Origin: Cotesia glomerata
Lineage: Eukaryota > Arthropoda > Insecta > Hymenoptera > Braconidae
Direction: 5' to 3'
Length of the DNA stretch: 64,000 bases
Assembly (NCBI RefSeq): GCF_020080835.1
Contig: NC_058158.1
Coordinates: forward strand, 26,244,305-26,308,304
How positions within the stretch are numbered: position 1 is the first letter of the stretch; each line of letters opens with the position of its first letter. Below, in pieces: positions 12,265 to 24,250 of the stretch. Both the position numbers and the translations under genes were made by a program. Below the pieces are notes generated by a model. It saw nothing but the letters and a program-made list of their open reading frames with translations. It was not told where the DNA came from and did not search any database.

Positions 12265-13286
12265 GTCAGTACAATAAAAATAACCCAGAAATAAAAGTCA
12301 ACACATAAATTATTGTATACAAACTTGTATAAAGTTTCAAAGTATTGTCTTGAGTCTTAATGTTAACATTGTACTCTAAAATTGATTCATACCATACTGC
12401 GTTTATATTTATAGTATTTATAAAAGACGTATTTAGTAATTTATCGTCCACAATAGAATAGTTGGAAACTTTAAAGTTACCATTCATAAACCAAGCAACG
12501 TTTAAGATTTCTCATAAGCATAAGATTCAGTATTTAATAAAATAAATATTTAGCATCATTTTCTTGTAGTCTTGAAAAATGTAATTACATCTTTATTTTA
12601 CAATAGACCGAATACTATTCAATTTTGAAAGTTATAGTTCTTAATCCGACACTACTAAACGCGATTCAATATAAGTTAAAATAATTTTTCTGTGATCAAA
12701 TCAGTAGTCAATAAAAAAAAAATTCTAGCTCGGTAATAATTAAATTTTTCTTCAACATATAAAACCAAATACTAGTATTTATTCGAGTTGTAATCTCTTG
12801 TAATACGAGAGTACAATAAGTTCTTACCCAAGTGAAACCATTCCAAGACATGCCATCAATTATTTTTATTTGTATAATACAGTAAACTCAGTAAGACCTA
12901 TAAAAATTGGTCAGATTTCTTGTAAAAAGAGCTACATAAACTCCGTAGTATAAATCTCTAGGTATTCTGAAGTAAATGGTTTTATATCAAGTCTACTTTT
13001 TTTAAGGCCACTGATTTATTGCTTTTTTTTTCTTTATAAATCAAAAATCATAATATTTTTGGGTTGTACTCTTTTCTTCTTTACACACCTGAACTTAATG
13101 TTTGTAAATTGTAGTATGTGAATTTAAAGGAATTTGGATCCTCTATCTAATAAGACATCATGGCTATAATGAATTTATTTACAATTTACGTTCGTTACCC
13201 GAATTAAAAAAATTAACTTAAATGAACTTAACTGCTCTAAAGAACAATGGACTTAAGCTCATCTACATTCATTTTTACACACTTTA
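12265..13286. other. Start of the ~30-kb first visible intron
   Basis: The donor gtcagt is at 12265 and the matching acceptor (ttacag) ends at 42267, giving an intron of about 30.0 kb. This first kilobase shows no gene or clear repeat. The rest of the intron is filled with the mobile elements listed below. Confidence 0.7.
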
Positions 13287-13526
13287 TATTAGCTTCACTT
13301 GTATGTCAGTTTGTCAGTATGTCAGTATGTAACTCTCCGTGGGTAATCTGCGCGCCTGCAGCCTTCCTTGGTTCTGGTAGCCGTTTCTCAGGCTCGCTCT
13401 CCGAAATCGAACTCTGATTCCCCGTATTTATAATATTTATAAATAATTATTTTTTATTAGCTTCACTTGTATGTCAGTATGTCAGTATGTCAGTATGTAA
13501 CTCTCCGTGGGTAATTTGCGCGCCTG
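13287..13526. repeat. Direct repeat pair with (GTCAGTAT)n octamers
   Basis: A roughly 70-bp segment, attagcttcacttgtatgtc through gggtaatctgcgcgcctg, occurs at 13287-13357 and again at about 13456-13526. Each copy has three or four tandem gtcagtat units followed by aactctccgtgggtaat. A GC-richer spacer lies between them. The function is unknown. Confidence 0.75.
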
Positions 13527-13547
13527 AATATTTTTGATAATCAACAA

Positions 13548-14010
13548 ATAATAGTTTAAAAACTAAAAATCACGCTTTTATAAATAAACCAAACTAAAAG
13601 TAAAAATAAATAATAGTTTAAAAACTAAAAACACGCTTTTTATAGAAAACCAAACTAAAAATAGAAAATAAATTTAAATTAAGAATAGTGTTAAAATTTC
13701 AATAAATATAAATTAATAATAGTGTAAATAAAAAAAATGTATTTTATTTTAAAAAAGCGTGGGGTGCTTTTAAGATATAAAAATGATAATCACTCTACTC
13801 ATATCTGTCAATAAAATATTTATAACTATTGACACCATGGGCCTCCCGCTTTTTTTAAAATAAAAAACATTTTTTTTATTTACACTATTATTAATTTATA
13901 TTTATTGAAATTTTTAACACTATTCTTAATTTAAATTTATTTTCTATTTTTTAGTTTGGTTTTCTATAAAAAGCGTGTTTTTAGTTTTTTTAAACTATTA
14001 TTTTTTCGAC
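13548..14010. repeat. Foldback inverted repeat with ~190-bp arms
   Basis: The left arm (about 13548-13755) reads aatagtttaaaaactaaaaa, then acacgctttttatagaaaac, and on to aataatagtgtaaataaaaa. The right arm (about 13850-14010) is its reverse complement. The left arm also contains a partial direct duplication of its outer 60 bp (13553 and 13608). The loop, 13760-13850, holds gcgtggggtgcttttaagat. No frame is present. Confidence 0.75.
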
Positions 14011-14642
14011 TCAGGTAGCTCTACGATAATGAAATTTGTATCGTTTCGATTTTCACTTGTTTGTGATTAAAACTTTCGTGACAAATCTCAATAAACTATT
14101 GGCAAATATATCACGATGAAAAACTGCTCATGACAATGCCGACGTAAACATTGTGATGAATTGTTACTCATCATTTTTGAACTATGACCGATTTAATCTC
14201 AATTAAAAAGAGTTTTGAATACTCAAACAAAACTCATGTTCAAATAAAACCATCAATGTTGAACACATTTTATATGTTTTATAGGTTGTCTCGTTAAGTT
14301 ATATCTGCATATCATTGTTTAATGTTAAAAGCGATGAGATTTATTTCGATGTGTAATATAGAATACAACGATATAAAACAAAATCCATCAAGGGAAAAAT
14401 CATAACTTGCGTTACTGTTAAAGCACTCAATATGCATGCACAGCAAAATAACGTATTTATGATGAAAATAGTGGAAAATAACCGTGGATTCTTTGTGGCT
14501 AAACATTTGAAAAATTTAATTTATGCTCTTAAAAATAAATTGACAAGCTGTGCTACACTATAATAAAAAAAAGGCCATTCGGCAGCCGAAATGGAAGTAG
14601 ATTTCATGACGAATAATTAAAATACTACTAGGGTTGCATACA
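14011..14642. other. Intronic spacer without recognised feature
   Basis: I see no gene or repeat between the foldback repeat and the family-G copy. Confidence 0.5.
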
Positions 14643-15216
14643 AAAAAAAAAAAATTAGGAAAACGGTTGACCCTGACGGCCATCCCTGCAACTTCCCGCT
14701 AATTCCATACTTAGGCGCTTAAAATTGCACCAATGACGTTTTTGAGCTCTTCGAGCTGAAAAATACAATTTATGGGTTATTTTGAGCTCTCCAAGCTCAA
14801 AGAGATTGTTTTCCTATGCTTTTGAGCTCTTCGAGCTCAAAAGTCTGATAGAGATTTGATGACACTATTTTTTGAATTTTTAAACCGCAATAACTTTTGA
14901 ATGAATAAACCGATTTTCACGCGGTTGGCAGCATTCGACGCAGTTTTTTAAGCCTCACAAAGAATCCCAAATTTTGAATTGATCGTGCTAGAAATTTCGG
15001 AGTTATTCCGAAAAAACACTTTTTTCGGTTTTCTTTTGTTCACGATATCTCTCGAACGAATCAACCGATTTTGACCGGACTGGTGGCGATCGACGTGGTT
15101 TTTTGAGGTTAAGAGCTGATTAGTTTTTGGAATTGAACCATCAAGCCGTTTAAAAGTTATTCCAAAAAAACCACATTTGAAAAAATTTTTTTTCAGTTTT
15201 TTGAAGATTTTATGAC
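14643..15216 (+). repeat. Family G copy 1, left arm of an inverted-repeat composite
   Basis: It starts aattaggaaaacggttgacc, followed by the gggatggcc-like segment and three gagctcttcgagctc-type palindromes (14740-14840). Two long quasi-repeats carrying aaccgattttxacxcgg and gatcgacgtggttttttgag follow. It runs directly into LTR-like sequence at about 15217. Its reverse complement is at 16755-17340. Confidence 0.8.
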
Positions 15217-16300
15217 CCAAATTTTACTTTTTGTATTTGAGTATTTTAGTTTATTTTTTTATTAATTACTTAAAAATTAATAGAAACAATTATTGTTATT
15301 AGTGCGGCGATTATTATTTAATTATTGTATTTATTTAGTTAATAATTTTATATTATTGTTACTGAAGGTATGATTAAAATTAAGAAATTAAGCGTGTAAG
15401 AAATTATTACGAAGCCGAACGAATTAATTGTAAAAGAAATTAAAAGACTGGGAAAATTATTCTAAGTTCCGAACAAGATTTAGTATGGGAAAGCGATGAA
15501 TGGATATAAAATGAAAGAAATGACGATTATTATTTTGTAAGAAATAATTTAGGTAAGCGAAGATTTTATAAGTCCCGAGGACAATTTAGTATGGAAAATC
15601 AACGAATGGATATATAATGAAAGAAATTGCGACTAAAATAATAAAGAATTGAGTTTCGAAAATAAAAACTTAGAATTTGGCGAAACGAATGGATAGAAAA
15701 TGAAGGAAATTACGACTAAAATAATAAATAATTATTTTTGAATGCTAGTTCGAGGGCACCGGACAGGTGTCTAAAACGACCCTTCCGGTTCGTTACAAGA
15801 GAGTTGGGGGAAAAATGATAAACGCCAAAATTTGGCTCGATAAAGCATCAGTTCTTTCTCGGGAGAATTACTCGAGCGAATACTCTTCACCAAGTAATTC
15901 CAGAGGATGATACTCTACCTGGAGTCTGACCAAGGCCCAGGTAAGTATCATGAACCGACCGGATGAAAGTGCTTCTCCCCGTGCCGAAGCCTTCAGCTGA
16001 ACCAGCTCTTGACAGTTAGTTCGCGATTTTGAACCGCGAGTATGTGTGAAAAGAGTGTTCTAATATATTGTTTATATTGTTTAATTTGTTTATATTGTTT
16101 ATATCGTTTATTAACATGATCAGGCCAATAAAGAGGTTTTTCTTTTTTTCTTTGATTTATTTAAAATAAAGTGTTTTGTTTATATTTTGTTATTGATAAT
16201 GTAATCCCCGTTTATGACCCTGGACTCCGGCGAGCAAATTTCGAGCCGGGGACAAATAAATTATTTTATTTTTATAATTTTTGGAAAACGTGGACGTTAC
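15217..16300 (+). mobile_element. LTR of a Gypsy-like LTR retrotransposon
   Basis: This ~1.08-kb segment ends cgtggacgttaca just before a primer-binding site (16303). Its reverse complement, diverged and with indels, is present at 18146-19465; that reverse-complement relation defines the LTR. Shared landmarks are gtgcggcgattattatttaa near 15301, the tactctacctggagtctgac block near 15911, and ggccaataaagagg near 16123, the last a plausible polyadenylation signal. The exact 5' limit is uncertain, because the adjacent ~70 bp also recur inverted at 16684-16754. Confidence 0.65.
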
Positions 16301-16302
16301 AG

Positions 16303-16690
16303 ATGGCGCTCGAACAGGGACAGGATTAATTTTTGGTAACGGGCCACGTAGTGTAGTTAAAGATGACTTATCGTAAATTCATATTATTGTAAATCTTTTG
16401 GAACTTGGGGAACGAGAAAAAAAAAATCGTTCCAAAACGCGATTAGCCGGGATGTGAATGTGTTGTCGAAAAGAAGTCGTTCAACCGGATGAAGGATGAA
16501 ACTAGAACCTTGAATCTCTGATGTAAACCAGTACCGAAATCTAAGTGTCCGCAGTGTTCTGAGCAATTCAAAGATGAGACCATGCCCTGGAGGTAGGAGT
16601 CACCGTCATCAAGAATTACCAGTCACTGAAATAGCCACGAAGTTGAAGAACTCGTTGAAATCAGAACCTGAGAAAGTCCAATAAGTAACA
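16303..16690 (+). mobile_element. tRNA-primer binding site and 5' leader of the LTR element
   Basis: TGGCGCTCGAACAGGGAC at 16303-16320 resembles a tRNA-Lys-type minus-strand primer site and lies two to three bases after the LTR end, as expected. The following 370 bp look like a leader. A short frame from 16574 (MRPCPGGRSHRHQELPV...) could be the very start of gag but stops at about 16684, where the sequence turns into an inverted LTR 5' fragment. No gag-pol genes remain. Confidence 0.6.
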
Positions 16691-17340
16691 ATAATTGTTT
16701 CTATTAATTTTTAAGTAATTAATAAAAAAATAAACTAAAATACTCAAATACAAAAAGTAAAATTTGGGTCATAAAATCTTCAAAAAACTGAAATAAAATT
16801 TTTTCAAATGTGGTTTTTTTGGAATACCTTTAAACGGCTTGATGGTTCAATTCCAAAAACTAATCAGCTCTCAACCTCAAAAAACCACGTCGATCGCCAC
16901 CAGTCCGGTCAAAATCGGTTCATTCGTTCGAGAGATATCGTGAACAAAAGAAAACCGAAAAAAGTGTTTTTTCGGAATAACTCCAAAATTCCTAGCGCGA
17001 TCAATTCAAAATTTGAGATTCTTTGTGAGGCTTAAAAAACTGCGTCGAATGCTTCTAACCGGGTAAAAATCGGTTTATTCATTCAAAAGTTATTGCGGTT
17101 TAAAAATTCAAAAAATAGTGTCTTATCAAATCTCTATCAGACTTTTGAGCTCGAAGAGCTTTAAAGCATAGGAAAGCAATCTCTTTGAGCTCGGAGAGCT
17201 CAAAATAACCCATAAATTGTATTTTTGAGCTCGAAGAGCTCAAAAACGTCATTGGTGCAATTTTAAGCACCTAAGTATGGAATTAGCGGGAAGTTGCAGG
17301 GATGGCCTTCAGGGTCAACCGTTTTCCTAATTTTTTTTTA
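16684..17340 (-). repeat. Family G copy 2 with inverted LTR fragment, right arm of the composite
   Basis: Bases 16684-16754 are the reverse complement of about 15230-15305 (LTR 5' part), and 16755-17340 are the reverse complement of family G copy 1. Together with 14643-15305 this forms arms of about 650 bp around a 1.38-kb core. A short (GA)n tract follows at 17344-17359. Confidence 0.8.
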
Positions 17341-17360
17341 TTAGAGAGAGAGAGAGAGAA

Positions 17361-17861
17361 ATCCTTTAAAAATTGGAGCCCTTACAATTGAGTGATGATT
17401 TTTAAAATTTCATTTATTTTTTAAATATTGTTATTTCTTCATTATTCTTATGCAAATAAGTACCAATATTAATAAAATCACGTCTGATTTTGTGAAAGCT
17501 CCAATATGAGTTAAATCGATTTTATTTGGTAAAATGACGCATATAAAAAAAGCTTTTTTAAAGTTGTAATATTGTTGCTTCGGGACGACACGGTTGTTCT
17601 TAAATATATCATTTAATTTACCTATTTATAATTTTTCAAATCAGAATCATGATATTTCCAATGCCTCGTTTTCTACTGGCGTCAAGTTACAACTTTAAAG
17701 AAACTAACCTTGTGTGCAGAAAATTTTTCAGATCTTGTCATTTATGTTCATTGCATGCAACTTACTTTTAATACTTGTTCAAGAATATATTTTTCGATAT
17801 TATAGTTTATACTTCCGGCTGATGATTGGTAATATTAATATTTTTAATCATTTTTATTTAA
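17361..17861. other. Non-coding DNA, no recognised feature
   Basis: No gene or repeat is recognised. It may be the 5' part of the broken transposon gene that begins at about 17862, but no coding similarity is visible. Confidence 0.45.
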
Positions 17862-18145
17862 GGAGTTGATAAAGGAACATGCGGCTAATTAGAAAAAATG
17901 TTAAAAAAACCATTATTATATTTGGCATGTCGACATCATGTGTATGAATTGATTTTAAGAAGCGTTGTCGAAGTTGTTTGGCCAAGAGTAAGTTCTCCTA
18001 ATGCAGCAGTTTTTGTACGATTCCAAAATAATTGGAAAAACATAGACAAAACAAAATTTGAAACTGGCATTCAGGATTCAATTATAAATGAAAGAATTCA
18101 CGAAAAAAAAAAAATGAAATAATAAGTTTCATTATTGATTATAAC

Positions 18146-19465
18146 GTCCACGTTTTTAAAATATAATTATCTAATTAGTCCCCGGCTCGAAATGTGCTCG
18201 CCGGAGTCCAGGGTCTTAAACGGGGATTACATTATCAATAACAAAATATAAACAAAACACTTCATTTTAAATAAATCAAAGAAAAAGGAAACCTCTTTAT
18301 TGGCCTGATCATGTTAATAAACGATATGAACAATATAAGCAAATTAAACAATATAAACAATACATTAGAACAATCTTTTCACACATATTCGCAGTTCAGA
18401 ATCATGAACGCGGTTCAAAATCAAGAAACAATATAAGCAATATACACTAATACAATAGAAACTTTCTATTTAAACATACACGTCGGTATTCACGGTTCAA
18501 ACTCAAAAACGCGGTCTACAAAATACTAACTAGTTTCCCAATAACACCTCCCCCCTCAGGGCGACTAGCCGTCATCCTTGTGGGGTCCTAAACTCTACCC
18601 TGAGAGCAAGTGGAGAGTATCCTCCTCGCTCCCACCTACACGGCTTATGATCATCTACCGTACCTCAGCTGAAGGCTTCGGCACGGGGAGTAGCACTTTC
18701 ATCCGGTCGGTTCACGATACTTACCTGGGTCTTGGTCAGACTCCAGGTAGAGTATCATCCTCTAGAATTACTTGGTGAAGAGTATTCACTCGAGTAATTC
18801 TCCCGAGAAAGAATTGCTTGTCAAAATTATTTTCAAAACGGAACTTAACATATTTTTGAATCATCACTACAAACGAAACATCTTCGACATTTATCGAGGC
18901 TCGCGCAAGCTCAACGATCGGCGAAAATTTTCTAAGTTTTTATTTCCTAAACACAATTCTTTAAAATAATAATCGTCATTTCTTTCATTATCCATCCATT
19001 CGTTTCGTCAAATTCACAATTCCTTATTATTTTAATCGTAATTTCTTTCATTCTCTATCCCTTCGTCGATTTCCCATACTAAATCTTGCTTGGGACTTAT
19101 AAAATTTTCGCTTACATAAATTATTTCTCACAAAATAATAATCGTCATGTCTTTCATTATATATCCATTCGTCGCTTTCCCATACTAAATCTTGTTCGGA
19201 ACTTAGAATAATTTTCTCAGTCTTTTAATTTCTTTTACAATTAATTTCTTTTGCTCACTTAATTCGCTCGGCTTCATAATAATTTCTCACACGCTTAATT
19301 TCTTAATTTAATCATACCTTCGGTAACAATAATATAATATTATTAACTAAATAAATACAATAATTAAATAATAATCGCCGCACTAATAACAATAATTGTT
19401 TCTATTAATTTTTAAGTAATTAATAAAAATCAAACTAAAATACTCAAATACAAAAAGTAAAATCT
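18146..19465 (-). mobile_element. Solo LTR in inverted orientation
   Basis: The segment is the reverse complement of the 15217-16300 LTR, with insertions. It starts aacgtccacg, carries cctctttattggcctgatca at about 18290, the tactctacctggagtctgac block inverted near 18740, and ends at the caaatacaaaaagtaaaat stretch near 19463. It interrupts the LACRHH-family coding sequence directly after an IIDY codon run. No internal region accompanies it, so it is best read as a solo LTR. Confidence 0.7.
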
Positions 19466-20197
19466 TGGTTATATGATAGACTACAGGTATTTAAATTATA
19501 ATCATTTTTTCTAATTATTGACATTTGTACATTAGTTTTAAGAAGGTCATCGTTTTGGTTATTTTGGAGAGTACTTTATGGTTTCGCAATAATGAACTCA
19601 AAGACAAAAACACCGACGATCATATACCAACTACAAAATATTCTATAACAATCGTAATTGTTTATCGAGCACTATTATTATCTTATCAAATTTTTCTTTT
19701 CATTGTCAAAATTCTCGTCTACATTTTTTGGTCAAATGAACCTCTTTCAGAAATATATTTGAAAATCAACAAATTTTAAAAATTATTTTGATTAATATTA
19801 GTTCTGATCGGGCTGAAAGGAAAACCTGTGAAAAAATTATGTGTCTCATTTTTATTAGTAGAGAATTTATGAGTTAAAATGCTTTATTTTATCTCGAAAT
19901 AGTAGCTTTTAATAAAGTTACATCCTTTCAGAACTTACTATAAAAAATTGGAAATTATTTTACTCTCCTAATTTTCTGACAGTAGCGTTATTCGCATAGT
20001 ACTCATTTAAAACCGGATCACAGTGTTTTATTCAATTCTAAATGATAATTGCGGTTAATTTATTGATTAGTCACAAATCTTGATTCAGATCCTCAAAATT
20101 CAATTACAAAATTTATATTTCAGGATAAGCATGACTGAGATGATTATAAAGAGTTTTTAGAATTGGTGTTGGGCTTCGGGACTCCGCCACATTTGTA

Positions 20198-21160
20198 CAT
20201 GGAGAAAAAAATTTTGCTATAGGAACTCTATAGTAGTTAGTTAGTTGTAAAAAGTTCCAGTAGGTTAACGTTTTCTTATGGTAACAATACCGTTTGGCTC
20301 CTGCAACTCTACATCGTAGAGCTCTGAGAGCTAAACGTTATTTACCTCTCACAACTCTACAGGATCGTACTATAACAAATTTTTGCCAGTCTTTAATAAT
20401 TTTTTTTACGATTTAGCATTGATAATTTAATAAATAAATGCGGCAGAATGAATTTATATTGCCAACAATAATTGTATATGACAAATAAGAATAGTATTAT
20501 AATAGAAATAAAATAATAATAGAACTGATATTACAAATAAAAATTATTTGATAATAAAAATATGGTCGTCACAAAGTTATCTTATTTTCTTAATTATATC
20601 AATAAATATTGGACATAAAATCACTACCGTATATGCACAAGAAAAGATAAATAAACGAAAACAAATTTTATTTTGTGTTAAATGGGGTCTTTTAAATGTA
20701 TCCCAACTTATTACTTAATATTACAATATATTCAACTAATAAATTAAATTAACAGTCACTGCAAATAAACCTTGAAAAACCATAAATACAAAACTGTTCT
20801 AATGAAATTCAATTTGACAAAAAAAAAAAAAAAAACCTATTTCCTTAAATAAATAAACTGGAAACTCAATTTTCCTCATATATTTTTAATAATATGGATG
20901 AGTAACAAAATAATTCTGTTTGTCATTTTAGAAGGTTATGAAATATGTCAGCGCACTCCACTACTGCGCAATGTAGGGCGCTCCCAACTATACTGTTTGG
21001 CTCTGAGAACAATCCCGTAGAGCTCTGAGAGCTCAACAACATTGAGTTATCAGAACTAAATAACATTTTGTTACTGTAACTCTACAACGAACAGTAAACT
21101 GTGTATAGTTGTGGTAACTCTACAGTTAGGTTACCAGAACGAAATTTTTTTTTTTCCGTG
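20198..21160. mobile_element. TA-flanked TIR element with CAYGGARAAAAA ends
   Basis: CATGGAGAAAAAAATTT at 20198 is mirrored by an A/T-run and CCGTG ending at 21160, with TA on both outer sides (20196-20197 and 21161-21162). Internal inverted blocks near both ends contain gtagagctctgagagct (20314-20332 and 21017-21034). No transposase frame exists. The TA duplication suggests mobilisation by a Tc1/mariner-type enzyme. It interrupts the LACRHH-family gene, so it is younger than that gene. Confidence 0.7.
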
Positions 21161-21776
21161 TATTTTCATCGTATTAGTATACATAAAAGCATGGTATTGT
21201 GCGCTTTCAGCAATCCAAGCTCCTCGAGAGGATTTAGAATTTATGAAAGATTTACTGAATTATAAAAAAATAAATAAAAATATTTCAGAACTAGCGTCAA
21301 AAAAATTCAGCAATCACTTGTGGTATTTATCTGAACAACTTATTTGTTTGTCATTATTTGATAATAATGTTAGCGCAGAAATCAAATTAAAATTCATTGA
21401 ATCGATTCAGAAAAAAAAAAAGTCAAATTAAAAACTTTAAACGATTTAATGTAAAAAATGTTAATATTAATTCTTTACTAAACAAAGAATTGTATGACTT
21501 TGCATCGGAAGAGTCGATGATTATTTTTAAAAGGTTGGAACTCCCAACTGATTTTTTAAATTTACATCTTGATCAGTGGATATCTGACAAAAGTTACAAT
21601 ACGTGCCTCAAAATTTTAAAAAATTTACACGTTGTTAATGATACTGCGGAACGGGCGGTCCAATTGATGGAAGCCTACAATTAAAGCTTAACTGCTAATG
21701 AAGAGCAGAAACAGTACTTATTGCAAGTTGTAGCTATGCACAGGAAAAAATTTTCAAATGCTAACAAGTAGACGTT

Positions 21777-22330
21777 AATTTTACCATTTTTAGATAAATG
21801 AAAAAATGAAATGTTTTGTAATGATAACGATTAATTAATAATAATTTGACTTAGATTATTATATTGAAACGAGTCAATACTTTAATTAAAAATTTTGATG
21901 CTCAAAAATGTACAATAAAATTAAATTATTCATGTAAGAGTAATAAATTGAAAATTAAATGGAATTTAATGTGTATTTTTTTTAATTTTACCGTTTAATG
22001 GGCTATAACTTCGAAAATAGTGGTTCTACAGTCTTCGTCCAAAGAGATATTTTTCTAGAGAATTTGATTTTCTACAAAAGCCATTAGAAGGTTTTTTGAA
22101 AAAAAATTTTTTTAATAACGAAAAGTCCACTTGAAACAAAAAAAAAGTTTTTCCTGTGTTATTTAAATGGGAAATCGAATTTTTTGATGAGCTAAACCGC
22201 TATTGGACTTAAAATCTCTAGCTCAGCGGCATAATTTTTTATTTTCTATATACTACCAGATTTTCTGGTATAGCAGTAAAAAAAAAAATATCACCTAAAA
22301 ATGACACGCCCTAATATATATATATTTAGA
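21777..22330. repeat. Spacer plus a diverged half-arm related to the 22331 element
   Basis: Bases about 22014-22250 read like a diverged version of the inner arm of the neighbouring TIR element: ttctacaaaag, a long T-run, and gtgttatttaaatggga occur in the same order. The first 230 bp have no recognised feature. Confidence 0.45.
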
Positions 22331-23924
22331 GTGGTCCAAAAAAAACATTTTTATTTTTTTTTTCAAGTGCTGTTATCTCAAAAACTTCTCTAAGGTATAA
22401 AAAAAATTCTCTCTTAAGCGCAGTTTGATGCCTCAATTCTTCATGAAGCTCAATGAATTTTTATTTTCCTATTTAAATAACACGTAAAAAAATTTTATTT
22501 ACGTTTTCATCCGGTAAAACTACGAAAAAAATTTTTTTTTGTATTTTTCGTCATTTATTCTTGTAGGAAATTTAATTCTCTACAAAAAAGTACCGAGGTA
22601 ATTTTTTCGTTATCCTAAAAAGTAAAAAGTTATTAAGCTTTAAATAAAAGAAAATTTAATTATATATGATTTTAGAATCCATGTTGTATTACATTTTCTG
22701 TTTCAAAGTATTTGATTATGTAATTTATATTTTTCTTCTTAAAAACATGGTATACAGTCTGATATCGGTAATTCAGTCATATCGGTTTGTTTATTTGAAC
22801 CACATGTAAAATGCACTGAAGGAGATATTTACCAGACTTGGTAAATACTCTAACCACTGCTTAAAAAAATTAAACTAGATAATTTACTTTTAGCACTCTC
22901 TTGCGGCCTACATGAAGATATATAGTAAATTAAATTTTTTGTTGACAATTAGTTTTTTACCCTAACCTAGCTGCATTTTAATAATTATGTCTTATAAGTA
23001 ATATAAACTAAAATAAGAAATAACCAAAAAAATTTAATCAGTCTCAAAGATTATATTGGTTGTATGTTTATTAGCAATTTCTTTATCGTCAAGCTTATTT
23101 ACTTAAATATATGATGACTCCTGAGATAAGGCAGTTTTACGCACGAACTCTATCTGTTTATTTATCATATTTTTTTTGAAATGATTAAATTTAAAAATAA
23201 AAGAATCAATTCACGAAGAACTTCTATTTACGTACTCCTGCAAAGTTTCATGATTTTTCATTCGGTCAAAAAGCGTCCCAGCATCATATTCAAAATTTAA
23301 ATATTCACCTGTCCTACTTGTTCTTAAATAAAAAAATTAAATTCAGTATACATCCGGAAGTACTAGCTTGCTCTTGATTCAGATTCCATCATGAAATTCA
23401 AGTTCAATTTTAAAAAATCACTGCTCATAGGAAAAAATATCCAAATTGTAATGAGAGAAATTATTCATAATTCACAGTTGATACTTCACCAAAATACATG
23501 TGTTAATTATATTAGAAACAGTCTAGTTCGATAAATTTTGAAATAAACACATGAAGTTACCAAAAAAGTTTTCGAAAAGATGCTTTGAAACGATCTTCGT
23601 TCAAATTTTCTTTTGTGCGAGTATTTAAAGCTCAACAACTTGTTACTCGTTAATGTTACAAAGAAACTACTTCAGTATTTTTTTGTAGAGAATTAAATTT
23701 CCTACAAGATTAAATGACAAAAAATACAAAAAAAAATTTTTTTCGTAGTTTTACCGGATAAAAACGTAAATAAAATTTTTTTACGTGTTATTTAAGTGGG
23801 AAAATAAAAATTCATTGAGCTCCATGAAGAATTGAGATATCAAGCTGCGCTTTGAAGGGAATTTTAGTTATGCTTTAGAGAAGCTTTTAAGATGATAGGC
23901 AAAAAACTTTTTTTTTTTGGACCA

Positions 23925-23925
<1 letters not shown>
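22331..23925. mobile_element. Non-autonomous TIR element with GTGGTCCAAAAAA ends
   Basis: gtggtccaaaaaaaa at 22331 is mirrored by ttttttttggaccac ending at 23925. The arms match for about 300 bp inward, including caattcttcatgaagctcaa on the left and its complement near 23825. It is flanked by TA-rich sequence, with a long (TA)n starting just outside the right end. No transposase frame is present. Confidence 0.75.

Positions 23926-23928
<3 letters not shown>

Positions 23929-23988
<60 letters not shown>
23929..23988. repeat. (TA)n microsatellite
   Basis: A continuous TA dinucleotide tract abutting the right end of the 22331-23925 element. Confidence 0.9.
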
Positions 23989-23990
<2 letters not shown>

Positions 23991-24135
23991 TTATTATCAA
24001 TCATGATGGTAATTATTACATCGCAGCTAGTAATAGGATTAGTCACTATGTGACTACCGTGACTTGTGAATTATAAATAAACAAAAAATTCGCTTTATTA
24101 AATAATGACTTTTGTTAAATTGCACTGTACTTTCT

Positions 24136-24180
24136 TAAATATTGACATTTTTGAAGATATAAGCATATATTTTATATATT

Positions 24181-24250
<70 letters not shown>

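Larger units (their letters stand above)
17862..21776 (+). pseudogene. Broken transposon-type gene (LACRHH family), split by later insertions
   Basis: Three separated coding pieces belong to one protein family that I recall as repetitive and uncharacterised in arthropod genomes. Piece 1 (17862-18145) reads GVDKGTCG*LEKMLKK, then PLLYLACRHHVYELILRS, then FQNNWKNIDKTKFETGIQD; after a frame slip in an A-run it continues NEIISFIIDY. Piece 2 (about 20127-20195) reads DKHD*DDYKEFLELVLGFG and may follow a splice acceptor (tatatttcag). Piece 3 (21163-21776) reads FIVLVYIKAWYCALSAIQAP, later VVNDTAERAVQLMEAYN, a stop, then EEQKQYLLQVVAMHRKKF. An inverted LTR (18146-19465) and a TIR element (20198-21160) sit between them. 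Stops and frameshifts make it dead. The biochemical role is unknown to me; the conserved histidines suggest a nuclease or transposase-like fold. Confidence 0.65.

Noticed and set aside
14948..15220. Similar short frames in family G copies (14948-15220 on the minus strand and 16808-17035 on the plus strand)
   Set aside because: They arise from the same non-coding quasi-repeat in two inverted copies, and the frames are broken in the other copies.
16303..16320. Primer site similar to that of lentiviruses
   Set aside because: The match only reflects tRNA-Lys priming, which is also used by insect LTR elements. No retroviral genes are present.
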